Assembly: GCA_947307015.1 (NCBI GenBank)
Contig: CAMZHV010000029.1
Coordinates: forward strand, 1 to 35,476
Source of the DNA: an uncultured Prevotellaceae bacterium
GTDB taxonomy: Bacteria > Bacteroidota > Bacteroidia > Bacteroidales > Bacteroidaceae
Length of the DNA stretch: 35,476 bases
Reading direction: 5' to 3'
Shown: one piece after another, positions 9,801 through 17,186 of the stretch
Layout: each line of letters starts with the position of its first letter
How positions within the stretch are numbered: position 1 is the stretch's first letter
Notes under the pieces: model-generated
What the model saw: only the letters and a program-made list of their open reading frames with translations
What the model was told of the DNA's origin: nothing
Databases searched by the model: none
Translations under genes and position numbers: made by a program

Positions 9801-10623
9801 CGACCTCAACGTCTATGACCGCGCCCTCACACCGGCGCAGGTGCTGGCGTTATACGAGGTAGCAGCCACGAAGGCTACCGGATGCGAAGCACTGCTACCA
9901 GTCCCCGACACCGAACCCCATACAGAAGCCGTCAATCTCATCGGTGATAACACCGAGGCTGACCTCACTCTCCTCCTCCGTAACCCCGACTTCTCCGATG
10001 GAAACGACGGATGGGAAGGAACGCCTTTCAGCGCGGCACCGGGTACCGTGGCTGAACATTACTACCAGCTTTTCGATACCTATCAGGTGCTGAAGAACAT
10101 GCCCGCAGGGCATTATCGTCTCAGTTGGCAGGGTTTCTATCGGAACGGCAACATCCAGAACGCATGGCTGCGCCACACGATGGGTATGGAAGATAAGGCA
10201 GAGGTTTATGTTGCCGCCAATACCCACCAAGAATGGTCCGACCTCGCTCAGGGAGCCATGCTCTCGCTCTATGATCCATCTACCCCCTACACCTACGAGC
10301 CCTACACTTACCCGGACGACATCAGCACGGCAAGCCGGGCTTTCTCTAACGGATACTATACACAGCACCTTGACTTTGAACTGTCGGATGTAAGTGATTT
10401 GCGAATTGGCTTCCGCCACTTCACCCCAACAGTTTACGACTGGGCGTGTGTGGATAATGTCGGTCTTACCTATTACAAGGATGGAACTATAGTGAAGAAT
10501 ATACGAGAGAAGAAAGAAGAAAGAACGCCCTTGATATATGATTTATTCGGACGAATCATCCAGCACTCACCACTGCGAAAGGGAATATACATCATCAATG
10601 ACAGGAAAGTGCTAGTCAAATGA
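6820..10623 (+). CDS. Secreted alpha-L-arabinofuranosidase, GH51, with LamG and carbohydrate-binding-like modules
   Basis: 1,267 residues with a signal peptide (~1-22). A GH51 TIM barrel follows, with a CBM4/9-like sandwich between its first strand and the main barrel (~75-195). The acid/base is Glu353 in EIGNEN and the nucleophile is Glu444 in YNGEY, both matching GH51. Residues ~526-700 form a concanavalin-like (DUF1080/LamG-type) sandwich inserted between barrel and the GH51 C-terminal beta-domain (~705-782). After that come a LamG-3-type domain (~805-1012), the operon's recurrent sandwich module (~1048-1215), and the tail KGIYIINDRKVLVK. GH51 enzymes release terminal arabinofuranose from arabinans, arabinoxylans and arabinogalactans. 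The tail suggests export by the type IX system and surface attachment. The stop overlaps the next start as ATGA (10620-10623). Confidence 0.93.
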   Translation: MRNRVITSIFSLFTVVFSAMSQVSFDFSTAQRGPVIGPLHYGIFYEEINHAGDGGLYAELIRNGSMEENRSNPDYWWTIGDATFSISSQNLINGAQKRAMHLNLTKTGDGTRNIGYWGINIVKGQTYRASFWVRTANNWTGDLTLTLESYEGADLGHSIVHVTDAGQWKKYTAEITATGSYQLGWFAIRGSKAGTIYLDCVSLFPPTYKDRPNGMRRDLAEKLEALHPRFMRFPGGCYIEGGNRYQWRHTVGPVEERLGIYNSHWGYPVSNGMGYHEFLQLAEDLGAEPLFVVNVGLGHGWLQDYQHIEGFIQEALDALEYANGDVTTYWGAKRAAAGHPEPFNLHLIEIGNENYNFHADDNTDQSDHYAERFKQFYDAIKARWPEVTCIGNVESWGTDNPTWRNRYAVDVVDEHYYRSPDWFAANYHKYDNNSRSSHKIYNGEYAVTSDFGTNGTLKAALGEAIYMAGMERNSDVCIMASYAPIFMNENEAQWRPDMIHYNAHSSFGTPSYWAQQMMASNVGNQNITWTETGNSISLAAGARLGLGSWNTDVTYSNLKVTNGKGAIVFDQTEPFHSPASTQGTAHVFGVETDNCTIEVDAVKNAGDEGFLLCFAYADGNNYAWWNLGGWGNERHGVEQAVNGSKTTLSAADGTIETGRTYHLKVVRSGLTALCYLDGELVHTITLSEAAGQQLYLCASLSDTEDAAILKVINYGGADIPATFRFSDATIGGAAQVRVMSNPDNYAENSMDNPMNVCPRKAQLSAVNSQFSYNVPAYSLSVITVPLSAVSPEAMLQPTTPPAPAIRYGFEDGEVRDDAASLNGTLQGSAAVLELADGNRALYTGGNEENGYLDLGGDAAQAIGTVLNGKAWSVSINLLLTEGGNLDNYCWAWNVNNGTSSYLGLISQANNQNWYFEKVRSGTCKVRSHAGLSQNMWHNITITSDTEATCIYVDGQLRNTKASNTTALTLNSNTMAWLGRSPFEADAYMTGTFFDDLNVYDRALTPAQVLALYEVAATKATGCEALLPVPDTEPHTEAVNLIGDNTEADLTLLLRNPDFSDGNDGWEGTPFSAAPGTVAEHYYQLFDTYQVLKNMPAGHYRLSWQGFYRNGNIQNAWLRHTMGMEDKAEVYVAANTHQEWSDLAQGAMLSLYDPSTPYTYEPYTYPDDISTASRAFSNGYYTQHLDFELSDVSDLRIGFRHFTPTVYDWACVDNVGLTYYKDGTIVKNIREKKEERTPLIYDLFGRIIQHSPLRKGIYIINDRKVLVK

Positions 10624-13600
10624 AAAAGTTTTTTCTCACCCTCGCGCTTCTCTGCGCAAGTCATTTTTCATTTTTAGCTTATCACCTTTCATTCGCTTCA
10701 GCGCTCGCGCAGGAGTATAAGATGGCTGGCCCTTACGAAGTGGTGGCGCGCGATGGAGAGTTCCGTAGTAGCAAAAGCGGCAGCGAGCGCGATATGAAGG
10801 CGGCGTGGGACTTCGCCAAAGAGGGCAAGCATGATGAGGCGGTGCGTATCATCAATGCATACGCGGAGAAGCTGCAACGACTGGACGGTCACGATGCGCC
10901 GCTGTGTGCAATTCAAGGATATTGGTTGGTGAGGGCGATGATAGAAATGAAGACCCTCTCCCCGCTCCCCCGTGAGGGGGAGAGCCTCACTTCGTTCGAT
11001 AGCAACGCGCAGCCACTCCCCTCCATTACGGGAGGGGTTGGGGGTGGGTCTTGGTCCTCTATGATTCGCCGTGCTTTTCTTCCCATGATGGAAAAGTTTG
11101 AGGCGGACAGCCCGTATGCTAACGGCAATTGGGGAGCGATTGTGAACCGCTTCCGAATGGCCTGTGCTATCGCCATCGGAGACTCGGCGATGTATCAGGC
11201 TGCTATCGACTATTACCTACACGCCTACGACAACGGCTCGTTACCGAAATATGTCGGCGAGACGGGGCAGTGTCAGGAGACGGGGCGCGATCAGGCACAT
11301 GTGCAGTTAGGCCTCGGAGCGCTGTGCGACATCTGCGAAATGGCTTGGCAGCAGGGCGATGACCTATGGGGAGCGCTCGACAACCGCCTAATGAAGGGCA
11401 TCGAATACTCCGCCCGCTACAATCTCGGCTACGATGTACCCTTCGAGACGTGGACGGACTGCACAGGACTCTACAATGACTGGACGGAACCAGGCTCGAT
11501 GGGACGTGGTCGTATTCGCTGCATCTACGACCTGCCCTATAACCATTTCGTGAAGCGCAAAGGACTGAAGATGCCTTACACAAAGAAACTGCTCGACCTA
11601 CAGGCAAAGGCCGAAAAGCGAGGCGAGATTCAACAAAACCCAGAGGCTAATCAGTTCACCGTAAAGGGCGTGACAGGCTCCCTCCCTATGGGGGAGGGCG
11701 GGGGGAGAGGCCCCCTCCATCAGCTCTTTTCCTACGCCGCCCCCGATGGTGCACCGCTGAAGCGCGACTATGATGTATTCGTGCAGCCGCGAGGCAGTAA
11801 GGAGTGGACGAGGGTGGATACATATATGGCGAAGGTCAATAGCCCCCTCCCGACCTCCCCCAAGGGGGAGGGGCTCAAGCATCAGGTGAGTGAAATCTCC
11901 TATTGCATATTCGATTTCACGGGCGATGTGTTTGTGAAGGTTATAAGCAAAAACAAGAAGTTCAAGGCCGCGAGGATAAGGCCAGACTACAGGGGCGTGA
12001 TTGCCAACGTGCAAAATGATAGCACCGTACAGTTCCTGCTTTTTCAGCCAGAGAACGTCAGCGTGGAGTTTGACGGGGATATAACTGATAATTTGCTCGT
12101 GTTTACGTCCAAGCCGCCAATGAGCAAGGAAGAGGCTGAGAAGCAGGCGAAGAAAGAAGGGTGTGCTTTCAAATGCTACGAATCAGGACTCTACAATCAG
12201 CAGGACACCATATACATTAGTTCGAACACTACGGTTTACTTGGAGGGTGGCAGCTATTTCACTGGCACTTTCGCCATCAACGATGCTGAGAACGTGAGCA
12301 TTCTTGGTCGAGGCATCGCACGGCCTGAACGTGGCTACGAGGGTGCTCATGTCCATCGCTCGAAAAATGTGCTGATTGACGGCCTTGTGCTCAACACCTG
12401 CCCCATCGGTGAATCGCAGAACGTAACCCTGCACGATGTCCGCAGCATCTCGCATCCCGGCTGGGGCGATGGACTGAATGTTTTTGGCGGCTCCAGCGAC
12501 ATCATCTTCGACCGCGTGTTTTGCCGCAACTCAGATGACTGCACTACAGCCTACGCCACCCGCAAGGGCTTCAACGGATCTACCCGTAACGTGACCATGC
12601 GTAACTCTACGCTTTGGGCCGACGTGGCACATCCCATCTTCATCGGCATCCACGGTAATGCTGAGCGTGGCGACACCATCGAGAACCTGCATTACGAGAA
12701 CATCGACATCCTCTTTCAGGCCGAGCCACAGGTGGACTATCAAGGCTGCATGGCCATCAACTGCGGCGACAACAACCTCGTACGCAACGTCACCTTCGAG
12801 AATATCCGCATTGAGCAGATCCTTCAGGGAAGTTTACTACAAGTCAAGGTAGGCTACAACCAAAAATACTGCGCAGCACCAGGCCGTGGCGTAGAAAATG
12901 TCACCTTCAGAAATATCCGCTATAAGGGTACAACGCCCAACCTCTCCATCATCAACGGCTACAACGATGAGCGCAAGGTGAAAGGCATCACCTTCGAGGG
13001 TATCAAGATCAATGGTCGCCTGCTGCACGACAAGATGCCTGGCAAGCCTGCGTGGTATAAAACCGCCGACTACATTCCCATGTATGTGGGCAATCATGTG
13101 GAGAACGTCGTGTTCAGTAAGGACAGCCGCAGTACGATGGTCAGCCAGTCGCTGAGCTACTGCTCCTCGCAGGTGGACCGCGCGTTAGAGGTACTGCGTC
13201 CATACGACTTCACGATGATGCCACGAAATATATTGAATGGGGAAAAAGTTTGGAACCTCCGCAAAGCCAAACCTGAAGAATGGTGTTCCGGTTTTTGGCC
13301 TGGTATCCTGTGGATGACCTTTGCCTATAACAAGAGCGAGGCCGTGCAGAAGGCTGCAAAGGGTTACACCGATGCTTTGATTCCCGTCGTGGAGGCTCCC
13401 GTCTATGACCACGACCTCGGCTTCATCACCATCAATTCATTCCTGAAGGGCTACGAAGTAACGAAAGAGCCTCGCTACCGCGAAGTGGCTCTGCGTGCTG
13501 CCGACTCCCTCGCCACGCTCTTCAATCCCACCGTCGGCACGATACTCTCATGGCCGCGCCACGTGAAGGACTACGGCGGCCATAACACCATCATGGACAA

Positions 13601-14393
13601 CATGATGAATCTCGAGTTATTGTTTTGGGCAAGCAAAGAGCAGACCCACCCCCTTACCCCTCCCGTCAAGGGAGGGGAGCTCCAGTTCTCTGGAAAACAA
13701 AAGGATGGCAACGCGCCAGCCCTCCTCCCCATTACGGGGGAGGCCGAGAGGGGGTCTTTGTATGATATAGCCGTGCGCCACGCAGAAACAACGATGAAGA
13801 ACCACTTCCGCAAGGATGGTAGCTGTTACCACGTGGCTGTGTATGACACCCTCGACGGCCATTTCGTGAAGGGCGTAACGCATCAGGGCTACTCCGACAA
13901 TTCCATGTGGAGTCGCGGACAGGCATGGGCCATCTACGGCTACACGATGGTCTATCGCTACACAAAAGACCGACGTTTCCTCGACTTCGCACAGAAAGTC
14001 ACCGACATCTATCTGAAACGCTTGAAAGAGACATCAGACGATTGGGTGCCCTTCTGGGATATGGACGATCCAGAAATACCGGAAGTGAAAAGTGAAAGAG
14101 TGAAAAGTGAAAAATTAAAGGATGTTTCAGCCGCCTGCATCGTTGCCTCCGCTTTGTTAGAACTGTCTGATTACGTTTCAGCCGACCGGGCTACCACCTA
14201 CCGCGACTTTGCCATCAATATGCTCCGTGACCTCAGCACCGACCGCTATCAGAGCCGCGACAAGAACGTATCCTTCCTCCTCCATTCCACTGGTCACCAT
14301 CCTGCCGGCTCAGAGATTGATGCCAGCATCATTTATGCCGACTATTACTATCTCGAAGCTTTACAAAAGCTTTTAACCCAAATCGGTCATTAG
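10620..14393 (+). CDS. Three-enzyme fusion: alginate_lyase-like + GH28/49-like + GH88-like unsaturated uronyl hydrolase
   Basis: 1,257 residues with a signal peptide (~1-30, cleavage after ALA). Residues ~35-345 resemble the alpha/alpha alginate_lyase superfamily (PF05426 type), with ETGRDQAH at 220-227 and a YNDWTEP motif. Residues ~375-850 repeat the two-domain layout of the 375-1844 protein: SVEFDGD, then a beta-helix with Asp617 (GWGDG), Asp639-Asp640 (NSDDC) and His678 (GIHGN). Residues ~853-1257 form a GH88 barrel with Asp932 (HDLGF) and Asp993 (IMDNMMN), corresponding to the catalytic pair of the Bacillus unsaturated glucuronyl hydrolase, plus SRGQAW and DYYYLEAL. The inferred role is eliminative and hydrolytic cleavage of a uronic-acid polymer, then removal of the unsaturated sugar. 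Four G/C-rich palindromic insertions are translated in frame. The last codons and the TAG stop lie in a mobile repeat. There is no sorting tail. Confidence 0.85.
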   Translation: MKKFFLTLALLCASHFSFLAYHLSFASALAQEYKMAGPYEVVARDGEFRSSKSGSERDMKAAWDFAKEGKHDEAVRIINAYAEKLQRLDGHDAPLCAIQGYWLVRAMIEMKTLSPLPREGESLTSFDSNAQPLPSITGGVGGGSWSSMIRRAFLPMMEKFEADSPYANGNWGAIVNRFRMACAIAIGDSAMYQAAIDYYLHAYDNGSLPKYVGETGQCQETGRDQAHVQLGLGALCDICEMAWQQGDDLWGALDNRLMKGIEYSARYNLGYDVPFETWTDCTGLYNDWTEPGSMGRGRIRCIYDLPYNHFVKRKGLKMPYTKKLLDLQAKAEKRGEIQQNPEANQFTVKGVTGSLPMGEGGGRGPLHQLFSYAAPDGAPLKRDYDVFVQPRGSKEWTRVDTYMAKVNSPLPTSPKGEGLKHQVSEISYCIFDFTGDVFVKVISKNKKFKAARIRPDYRGVIANVQNDSTVQFLLFQPENVSVEFDGDITDNLLVFTSKPPMSKEEAEKQAKKEGCAFKCYESGLYNQQDTIYISSNTTVYLEGGSYFTGTFAINDAENVSILGRGIARPERGYEGAHVHRSKNVLIDGLVLNTCPIGESQNVTLHDVRSISHPGWGDGLNVFGGSSDIIFDRVFCRNSDDCTTAYATRKGFNGSTRNVTMRNSTLWADVAHPIFIGIHGNAERGDTIENLHYENIDILFQAEPQVDYQGCMAINCGDNNLVRNVTFENIRIEQILQGSLLQVKVGYNQKYCAAPGRGVENVTFRNIRYKGTTPNLSIINGYNDERKVKGITFEGIKINGRLLHDKMPGKPAWYKTADYIPMYVGNHVENVVFSKDSRSTMVSQSLSYCSSQVDRALEVLRPYDFTMMPRNILNGEKVWNLRKAKPEEWCSGFWPGILWMTFAYNKSEAVQKAAKGYTDALIPVVEAPVYDHDLGFITINSFLKGYEVTKEPRYREVALRAADSLATLFNPTVGTILSWPRHVKDYGGHNTIMDNMMNLELLFWASKEQTHPLTPPVKGGELQFSGKQKDGNAPALLPITGEAERGSLYDIAVRHAETTMKNHFRKDGSCYHVAVYDTLDGHFVKGVTHQGYSDNSMWSRGQAWAIYGYTMVYRYTKDRRFLDFAQKVTDIYLKRLKETSDDWVPFWDMDDPEIPEVKSERVKSEKLKDVSAACIVASALLELSDYVSADRATTYRDFAINMLRDLSTDRYQSRDKNVSFLLHSTGHHPAGSEIDASIIYADYYYLEALQKLLTQIGH
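10950..11052 (+). repeat. Composite palindromic repeat inserted in frame (site 1)
   Basis: The 103-bp segment begins AAGACCC and ends GGGTCTT. It contains two G/C-rich palindromes (CTCCCCC..GGGGGAG and ACTCCCCTCC..GGAGGGG) joined by a stretch with AGCAACGCGCAGCC. It encodes a low-complexity Pro/Gly/Ser peptide at residues ~111-145 of the fusion enzyme. The site at 13642-13757 has the same layout, including GGCAACGCGCCAGCC. Confidence 0.85.
11674..11722 (+). repeat. Palindromic repeat inserted in frame (site 2)
   Basis: This is a single G/C-rich palindromic unit (CTCCCTCCC, then GGGGGAGGG) followed by GGGGGGAGAGGCCCCC. It is translated as GSLPMGEGGGRGPL at about residues 352-366, in the linker after the lyase-like domain. 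Confidence 0.75.
11841..11875 (+). repeat. Palindromic repeat inserted in frame (site 3)
   Basis: A 35-bp unit opening AGCCCC and closing GGGGCT with CCTCCCCC/GGGGGAGG inside. It is translated as SPLPTSPKGEGL (about residues 408-419), between beta-strands of the GH49-like N-terminal domain. Confidence 0.8.
13642..13757 (+). repeat. Composite palindromic repeat inserted in frame (site 4)
   Basis: A 116-bp segment bounded by AGACCC and GGGTCT with two G/C-rich palindromes separated by a spacer. It encodes a low-complexity loop (about residues 1008-1046) in the GH88 barrel, shortly after the catalytic Asp993. The same composite architecture as site 1 shows a repeated family rather than chance. 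Confidence 0.85.
14084..14113 (+). repeat. Two tandem copies of a 15-nt unit in the GH88 domain
   Basis: The unit AGTGAAAAGTGAAAG is present twice (last base differs), translated as EVKSERVKSEKLK, a charged loop in the GH88 domain. Confidence 0.75.
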
Positions 14394-14507
14394 GATTGAT
14401 GCCAGATTGGTATTTGTTTCGAGCAGATTGGCCATATTGTTATCGAAGGCGTAGCGGGCTACGGCGAGATGGCAATGCGGACAAGATGCCGAAAGAAATG
14501 CTAAGAT
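14377..14507 (-). mobile_element. Truncated copy of MITE-like element (131 bp), inverted relative to 17251-17381
   Basis: Bases 14377-14507 match the reverse complement of 17251-17381 over 131 bp with three mismatches and no gap by eye. The outer end carries the terminal repeat CCCAAATCGGTCATTAGG. Homology stops after CTAAGAT at 14507, so about 64 bp of the full element is missing. The TAG stop of the upstream fusion enzyme (14391-14393) lies within this terminal repeat, and its last residues TQIGH are at least partly encoded by it. Confidence 0.85.
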
Positions 14508-14517
14508 CTTTCACTTG

Positions 14518-14560
14518 GACTGTCCAAAAGGACAGTCGGACAGTCTTGCCTGTACAAGAC
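14518..14560. repeat. Pair of perfect hairpins next to the truncated element
   Basis: GACTGTCC-AAAA-GGACAGTC (14518-14537) forms a perfect 8-bp stem. It is followed by GTCTTG..CAAGAC with a six-base loop. The direct repetition of GGACAGTC and lack of a T-run make this look like a palindromic repeat rather than a terminator. Confidence 0.6.
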
Positions 14561-14604
14561 CGACCCGACCAGATGCTTCGGTGCGGCTCGCGGCAAGGCT
14601 GTCT

Positions 14605-14841
14605 ATGAAGGGCATCCGCTCCAACACGCAGCTGACACATACGCACAAGGCCAGTGCTGAGAGTTTATTTGTAGATACTGCCTCTCTCCAGCGTTACACT
14701 CATCATGAGGTCACGGAAAACGCCGTAGTAGAGAAAGAGGTGAAGCCTCCAAACACATTCCGCAATCTCGCATTCCTCATCATGGCTGTAGCCATCCTCC
14801 TCGGTGTCCTGCTCGTCGCAGTAGGCAAAGGCGTCAAATAA
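14605..14841 (+). CDS. Possible small single-pass membrane protein (or gene remnant)
   Basis: 78 residues from ATG 14605; the frame is open back to ATG 14515, but that start lies against the hairpin repeat at 14518, so the later start is preferred. The N-terminal half is polar, and the C-terminal end FLIMAVAILLGVLLVAVGKG is a clear transmembrane segment followed by a lysine. A good intrinsic terminator follows 54 bases after the stop, consistent with a transcribed unit. I do not recognise a family. Because the upstream side is occupied by the truncated element and hairpins, this could be the 3' remnant of a larger membrane protein gene that was interrupted. Confidence 0.4.
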   Translation: MKGIRSNTQLTHTHKASAESLFVDTASLQRYTHHEVTENAVVEKEVKPPNTFRNLAFLIMAVAILLGVLLVAVGKGVK

Positions 14842-14894
14842 TAGCTTTTCTTGACCTTTTCGGGTCGTTTGTATGCAATTTTGCATGTTCTCAT

Positions 14895-14924
14895 GGGCAA
14901 AAATGAACTTTTTTGCCCTTTTTT
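14895..14924 (+). terminator. Intrinsic terminator
   Basis: The stem GGGCAAAA (14895-14902) pairs with TTTTGCCC (14911-14918) and is followed by six T. It lies after the small membrane ORF and could also end read-through from the polysaccharide operon. Confidence 0.75.
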
Positions 14925-14969
14925 AGTGTTTTTCACGCGCCCGAACCTTAATTATTGGAGATGTTTATT

Positions 14970-14977
14970 TATTTTTG
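14970..14977 (+). promoter_or_regulatory. Possible -7 box for the methyltransferase gene
   Basis: TATTTTTG fits the Bacteroidetes -7 consensus TAnnTTTG, 109 bases upstream of ATG 15087. It lies in A/T-rich sequence, so a chance match is possible. Confidence 0.35.
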
Positions 14978-15086
14978 ACCTCAAAATGAGTCAGAATTGA
15001 ACAAAATCCTTATCAAAATGGACTCTTTAGAACGTATTCAGCTCCCCAAATGGCATATTGGGGCGTGATAGAGCAATAAAAAATAT

Positions 15087-15758
15087 ATGACAAAGAAACT
15101 ATTCTTTCAGGCATTGACGAAGTTTGTTGCCGGATTAGCGATTACGATGGCACTGCTGTTTATTCCGGCTGGAACTTGCTGTTACTGGCAGGCATGGCTG
15201 TTCATCGGCATTCTGTTTATTCCGATGCTTATCGTGGGCATTGTCCTGATGAAACGTAATCCGGAACTGTTACGCAAACGCCTTGATGCGAAGGAAAAAG
15301 AGAACGAACAGAAGAGCGTCGTAGCCATGAGCAGCCTGTTGTTTGTGGCAATGTTTGTGATAGCAGGCCTCAACCACCGTTTCGACTGGTGGATATTGCC
15401 CGACTGGCTTGTGATAGCGGCAGCCGTCCTGTTCCTGCTGGGCTACGCCATGTATGCAGAGGTCATGCGAGAAAATGTCTGGCTGTCAAGAACTGTTGAG
15501 GTACAGGATAATCAGCAGGTCGTCGATACGGGTTTGTATGGCATTGTGCGTCACCCCATGTACTCCGCCACATTGATTCTCTTTCTCACGATGCCCCTCG
15601 TGCTCGCTTCACCATGTTCGTTCGTAATCATGTTGCTTTATGTGCCTGTGGTAGTCAAGCGCATACAAAACGAGGAAAAGGTGTTGAAACAGGAACTCCG
15701 CGGCTACCAGGAATACACACAGCGTGTTCGCTATCGGTTAGCCCCCTTTATCTGGTAA
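15087..15758 (+). CDS. Integral membrane methyltransferase of the isoprenylcysteine carboxyl methyltransferase (ICMT)-like family
   Basis: 223 residues with about five hydrophobic segments (near 13-32, 34-54, 88-107, 110-130, 167-190). The C-terminal part has the family signature: VDTGLYGIVRHPMYSA at ~149-164, then a basic segment KRIQNEEKVLKQEL ending YRLAPFIW, as in bacterial ICMT/PEMT-like proteins that bind S-adenosylmethionine at the membrane face. The substrate is unknown, since bacteria generally lack prenylated proteins. It stands 31 bases upstream of guanine deaminase on the same strand and may be cotranscribed, though no functional link is obvious. Confidence 0.85.
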   Translation: MTKKLFFQALTKFVAGLAITMALLFIPAGTCCYWQAWLFIGILFIPMLIVGIVLMKRNPELLRKRLDAKEKENEQKSVVAMSSLLFVAMFVIAGLNHRFDWWILPDWLVIAAAVLFLLGYAMYAEVMRENVWLSRTVEVQDNQQVVDTGLYGIVRHPMYSATLILFLTMPLVLASPCSFVIMLLYVPVVVKRIQNEEKVLKQELRGYQEYTQRVRYRLAPFIW

Positions 15759-15789
15759 TAATGTAATCACATAAAAATAGGAAACGACA

Positions 15790-17064
15790 ATGAAGAAAGT
15801 TTATAAGGCTCATATTCTCTACACGAAGGAGAGGAGCTGTTTTGAAGTGCTCGAAAATGGCTATATCGCCGTGGATGACAACGGACGCGTGATAGGCGTG
15901 GCGACAGATCTGGCCTCGTTAGGGTGTGAGGATGCAGAGGTCACGGATTTCGGCGACCGCCTTCTTATTCCCGCCATGAACGACCTGCACGTGCATGCCC
16001 CACAGTATCGCAACCAAGGTATCGCCATGGATCTGGAACTGCTGCCGTGGCTCCAGAGCTACACCTTCCCCGAAGAGATGAAATATGCCGACACGGGCTA
16101 TGCCGAGCGGATGTACCGCCGCTTCGTCCGCGACCTGTGGCGCTTCGGCACCATGCGGGCCTGCGTGTTTGCCACCATCCATACAGAGAGTACCCGCGTG
16201 CTGATGCGCCTGTTCCAAGAGGCTGGCATGGGAGCACTGGTGGGCAAGGTGGGCATGAACCGCAACTGCCCCGAGGGACTCACGGAGCAGGTGGAAGAGA
16301 TGGTGCGGGGCTATGAGGAGCTGGCGAATGACGAATGCCCTCCCCTCGTGCGAACAATCATCACCCCCCGCTTCATTCCTTCGTGTACGCCGGAGATGCT
16401 TCGCGCCTGTGGCGAACTGGCTGTCAAATACCAGCTGCCCGTGCAGTCGCACCTCTCTGAGAACAAGGACGAGATTGCCTGGGTGCAGGAGCTGGAGCCG
16501 GAAAGCAGCTGCTACGGCGATGCCTACGACCGCTACGGCCTTTTCGGGCAGACGCCCACCGTGATGGCGCACTGCGTATGGAGCGACGGCGAAGAGGTGG
16601 AGCTGATGAAACGGCGCGGCGTCATGGTGGCTCACTGTCCGACATCGAATTTCAACGTGGCATCGGGCATGGCGCCCATCCGACATTTCCTCGACGAGGG
16701 TCTGCACGTGGGCCTCGGCAGCGACATCAGCGGCGGCCACGACCTGAGCATCTTCAGGATGATGGTCTACGCGATACAGGTGAGCAAGATGCACTATCAG
16801 CAAAACCACGAGCTGCCGTTCCTCACCTTGTCCGAAACCTTCTGGATGGCCACGAAGTCGGCAGGCAGCTTCTTTGGCCGTGTGGGCAGCTTCGAGCCCG
16901 GCTATGAGTTTGACGCCCTCGTCATCGACGACAGCGACCTCAACCACGATAATTATTCGCTGTTAGAACGCTTAGAGCGATACATTTATCTGGGCGATGA
17001 CCGCCAGATCACGCACCGCTTCTGCTGCGGAAAAGCCATCACAGAACCGAAGATTATTATTTAA
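15790..17064 (+). CDS. guaD: Guanine deaminase (amidohydrolase family)
   Basis: 424 residues, the usual length. It converts guanine to xanthine and ammonia in the cytosol, for purine salvage or nitrogen supply. Zinc ligands of the amidohydrolase barrel are all present: His67-x-His69 in DLHVHAPQY, His221 in QSHLSEN, His261 in MAHCVW, and Asp312 in GSDISGG. The HAPQY and SEN contexts are typical of guanine deaminase rather than the related chlorohydrolases. The C-terminal part has the expected SAGSFFGRVGSFEPGYEFDALVID. It is followed by hairpins and the MITE-like element, not by other purine genes. Confidence 0.9.
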   Translation: MKKVYKAHILYTKERSCFEVLENGYIAVDDNGRVIGVATDLASLGCEDAEVTDFGDRLLIPAMNDLHVHAPQYRNQGIAMDLELLPWLQSYTFPEEMKYADTGYAERMYRRFVRDLWRFGTMRACVFATIHTESTRVLMRLFQEAGMGALVGKVGMNRNCPEGLTEQVEEMVRGYEELANDECPPLVRTIITPRFIPSCTPEMLRACGELAVKYQLPVQSHLSENKDEIAWVQELEPESSCYGDAYDRYGLFGQTPTVMAHCVWSDGEEVELMKRRGVMVAHCPTSNFNVASGMAPIRHFLDEGLHVGLGSDISGGHDLSIFRMMVYAIQVSKMHYQQNHELPFLTLSETFWMATKSAGSFFGRVGSFEPGYEFDALVIDDSDLNHDNYSLLERLERYIYLGDDRQITHRFCCGKAITEPKIII

Positions 17065-17089
17065 GTTTCGCAAGCTCTGCTTGTTTCTG

Positions 17090-17128
17090 AAGTTCTTGAC
17101 CTTTCAAGAACTTCCGTCGCGAAGCGAC
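17090..17128. repeat. Two adjacent hairpins downstream of guanine deaminase
   Basis: AAGTTCTTGA-CCTT-TCAAGAACTT (17090-17113) is a perfect 10-bp stem, followed by GTCGC-GAA-GCGAC (17116-17128). Neither has a T-run after it. They may help end guaD transcription or be a dispersed palindromic repeat. Confidence 0.55.
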
Positions 17129-17186
17129 TAACTTCTTTAACTTCCATAAAATTTATGACCTTCTGAACTGTGGTTCCTGGGATTAT

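Noticed and set aside
1..14393. SusC/SusD transporter pair or hybrid two-component sensor expected with the polysaccharide genes
   Set aside because: No TonB-dependent receptor or SusD-like lipoprotein is present in the window; they may lie upstream of base 1.
14396..14608. 70-residue plus-strand ORF starting right after the fusion enzyme
   Set aside because: It is the translation of the truncated mobile element and hairpins; its composition (Arg, Cys, Trp) is not protein-like.
15919..16947. 342-residue minus-strand ORF opposite guanine deaminase
   Set aside because: His/Val/Ala-rich shadow of a gene with all catalytic residues on the plus strand.
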